From positions 1 to 5,406 of the forward strand of contig CALPYQ020000139.1 of the NCBI GenBank assembly GCA_943327965.2: a stretch of 5,406 nucleotides of DNA, written 5' to 3'. This stretch comes from Singulisphaera sp. GP187. Its GTDB lineage: Bacteria; Pseudomonadota; Gammaproteobacteria; Burkholderiales; Burkholderiaceae_C. The notes beneath the pieces are model-generated. The model searched no databases, was not told the DNA's origin, and was given only the letters and a program-made list of their open reading frames with translations. This document shows, in pieces, positions 4,912 to 5,406 of this stretch. Numbering within the stretch: the first letter of the stretch is position 1; each line of letters starts with the position of its first letter. Both the position numbers and the translations under genes were made by a program.

Positions 4912-5406
4912 ATGACATCCTTCAACACCCCTTTTGAAATTCATGTTCATGGTGAAGTTCCGTTACGAGATGACGTCGACTTCAAGGCCCTACAAGAAGC
5001 TGTTAAACCTCTTTGGAAATATGCTGGCGCAAGGTCTCTGACCGAGGGCGCTCAAAGCCTCTACGAAGAAGAAACGGGTATTCGATTTGAAGCGGCCGAT
5101 CACAAATTGCAAATGTGCTGGACGGTTAGAGGCAATGACGACTTTAGGCAGGTACTAGACGACCTGTGCATGAATATCAACGATATTTCTGCAGCTGGCG
5201 CTCAGCTTGAAATCACTTTTTACGACACAGAATTCGACGATGACGAAGAGTCACGAGGCACTGAGTCTCGCGACGACTTTGTTATTTTGTTTGTAGGCCC
5301 AGATCCTGCGGCCATCATGCAAGCCCAACGCGACTTATTGGTCCAAGATGTTGTGGGCCTCATGGAGCGGCATTTTGATGGGGCGGAACTCAGTGGCGTC
5401 GTGCAC
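4912..5406 (+). CDS. DUF6806-type acidic protein of unknown function, C-terminus cut by window edge
   Basis: ATG at 4912 opens a frame of 165 codons that runs to the right edge without a stop (starts MTSFNTPFEIHVHGEVPLRD). The protein is soluble and acidic, with no signal peptide or membrane helix. Notable blocks are LQEAVKPLWKYAGARSL (27-43), LQMCWTVRGNDDFRQ (66-80), an acidic patch around 105-114 (DTEFDDDEES) and DDFVILFVGPDPAAIMQAQRD (121-141). These match my memory of a conserved Comamonadaceae protein family named DUF6806; the biochemical role is unknown. The start is only 20 nt after the tRNA CCA end, with no terminator between them, so it is probably co-transcribed with the tRNA. No strong Shine-Dalgarno sequence is visible; AAGTAG (4900-4905) is the nearest purine-rich match. 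A start further downstream is unlikely because FEIHVHGEVPL is part of the conserved N-terminus as I recall it. Confidence 0.85.
   Translation, partial: MTSFNTPFEIHVHGEVPLRDDVDFKALQEAVKPLWKYAGARSLTEGAQSLYEEETGIRFEAADHKLQMCWTVRGNDDFRQVLDDLCMNINDISAAGAQLEITFYDTEFDDDEESRGTESRDDFVILFVGPDPAAIMQAQRDLLVQDVVGLMERHFDGAELSGVVH

Noticed and set aside
4728..4950. Two overlapping minus-strand frames across the tRNA, one containing RAGIEPARPL and the other APGRNRTGTP
   Set aside because: These are antisense translations of the tRNA-Leu gene, a well-known source of false protein annotations. The tRNA on the plus strand folds fully and explains the sequence.

Overview
The window looks like an ordinary chromosomal segment of a betaproteobacterium, most likely Burkholderiales and Comamonadaceae-like. 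This rests on three things recognised from memory of the families, not on a search: a DUF6806-type protein, a tRNA-Leu(UAA) of the form seen in that group, and a COG4663/4664/4665-type TRAP transporter. Base composition appears to be about half G+C. Nothing suggests a phage, transposon, CRISPR array or recently acquired island.

Layout: (1) 1-461, minus strand, a DUF4337 small membrane protein cut by the left edge. (2) 462-652, a divergent intergenic region with a perfect TTGACA -35 box inside a TTGTC-N10-GACAA palindrome and a good Shine-Dalgarno sequence for the next gene. (3) 653-4462, plus strand, a complete tripartite TRAP transporter: Tat-exported binding protein DctP (653-1786), a strong hairpin terminator/attenuator (1803-1842), small permease DctQ (1854-2480) and large permease DctM (2477-4462), the last two overlapping by ATGA. 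(4) 4519-4689, a 56-residue very basic small protein, followed by a clear Rho-independent terminator (4733-4757). (5) 4799-4891, tRNA-Leu(UAA) with encoded CCA and a long variable arm. (6) 4912-5406, a DUF6806-type acidic protein cut by the right edge, starting 20 nt after the tRNA.

How the genes work together: DctP captures an organic acid in the periplasm and delivers it to the DctQ-DctM membrane complex, which imports it with a cation gradient (normally Na+). The binding protein belongs to the TakP/FcbT1 branch, so an oxo-/hydroxy-acid or aromatic acid is the best guess. The terminator between dctP and dctQM probably makes the binding protein more abundant than the membrane subunits.

The most unusual element is in DctM. 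At 661 residues it is about 200 longer than a usual large subunit, because two extra predicted membrane segments and a roughly 100-residue Ala/Pro/Glu-rich loop lie in its middle. The first extra segment resembles the canonical segment just after the insert, which hints at an internal duplication. I see no clearly new multi-gene system. The best candidates for follow-up are this insert, the small basic protein, and the tRNA-mRNA junction.
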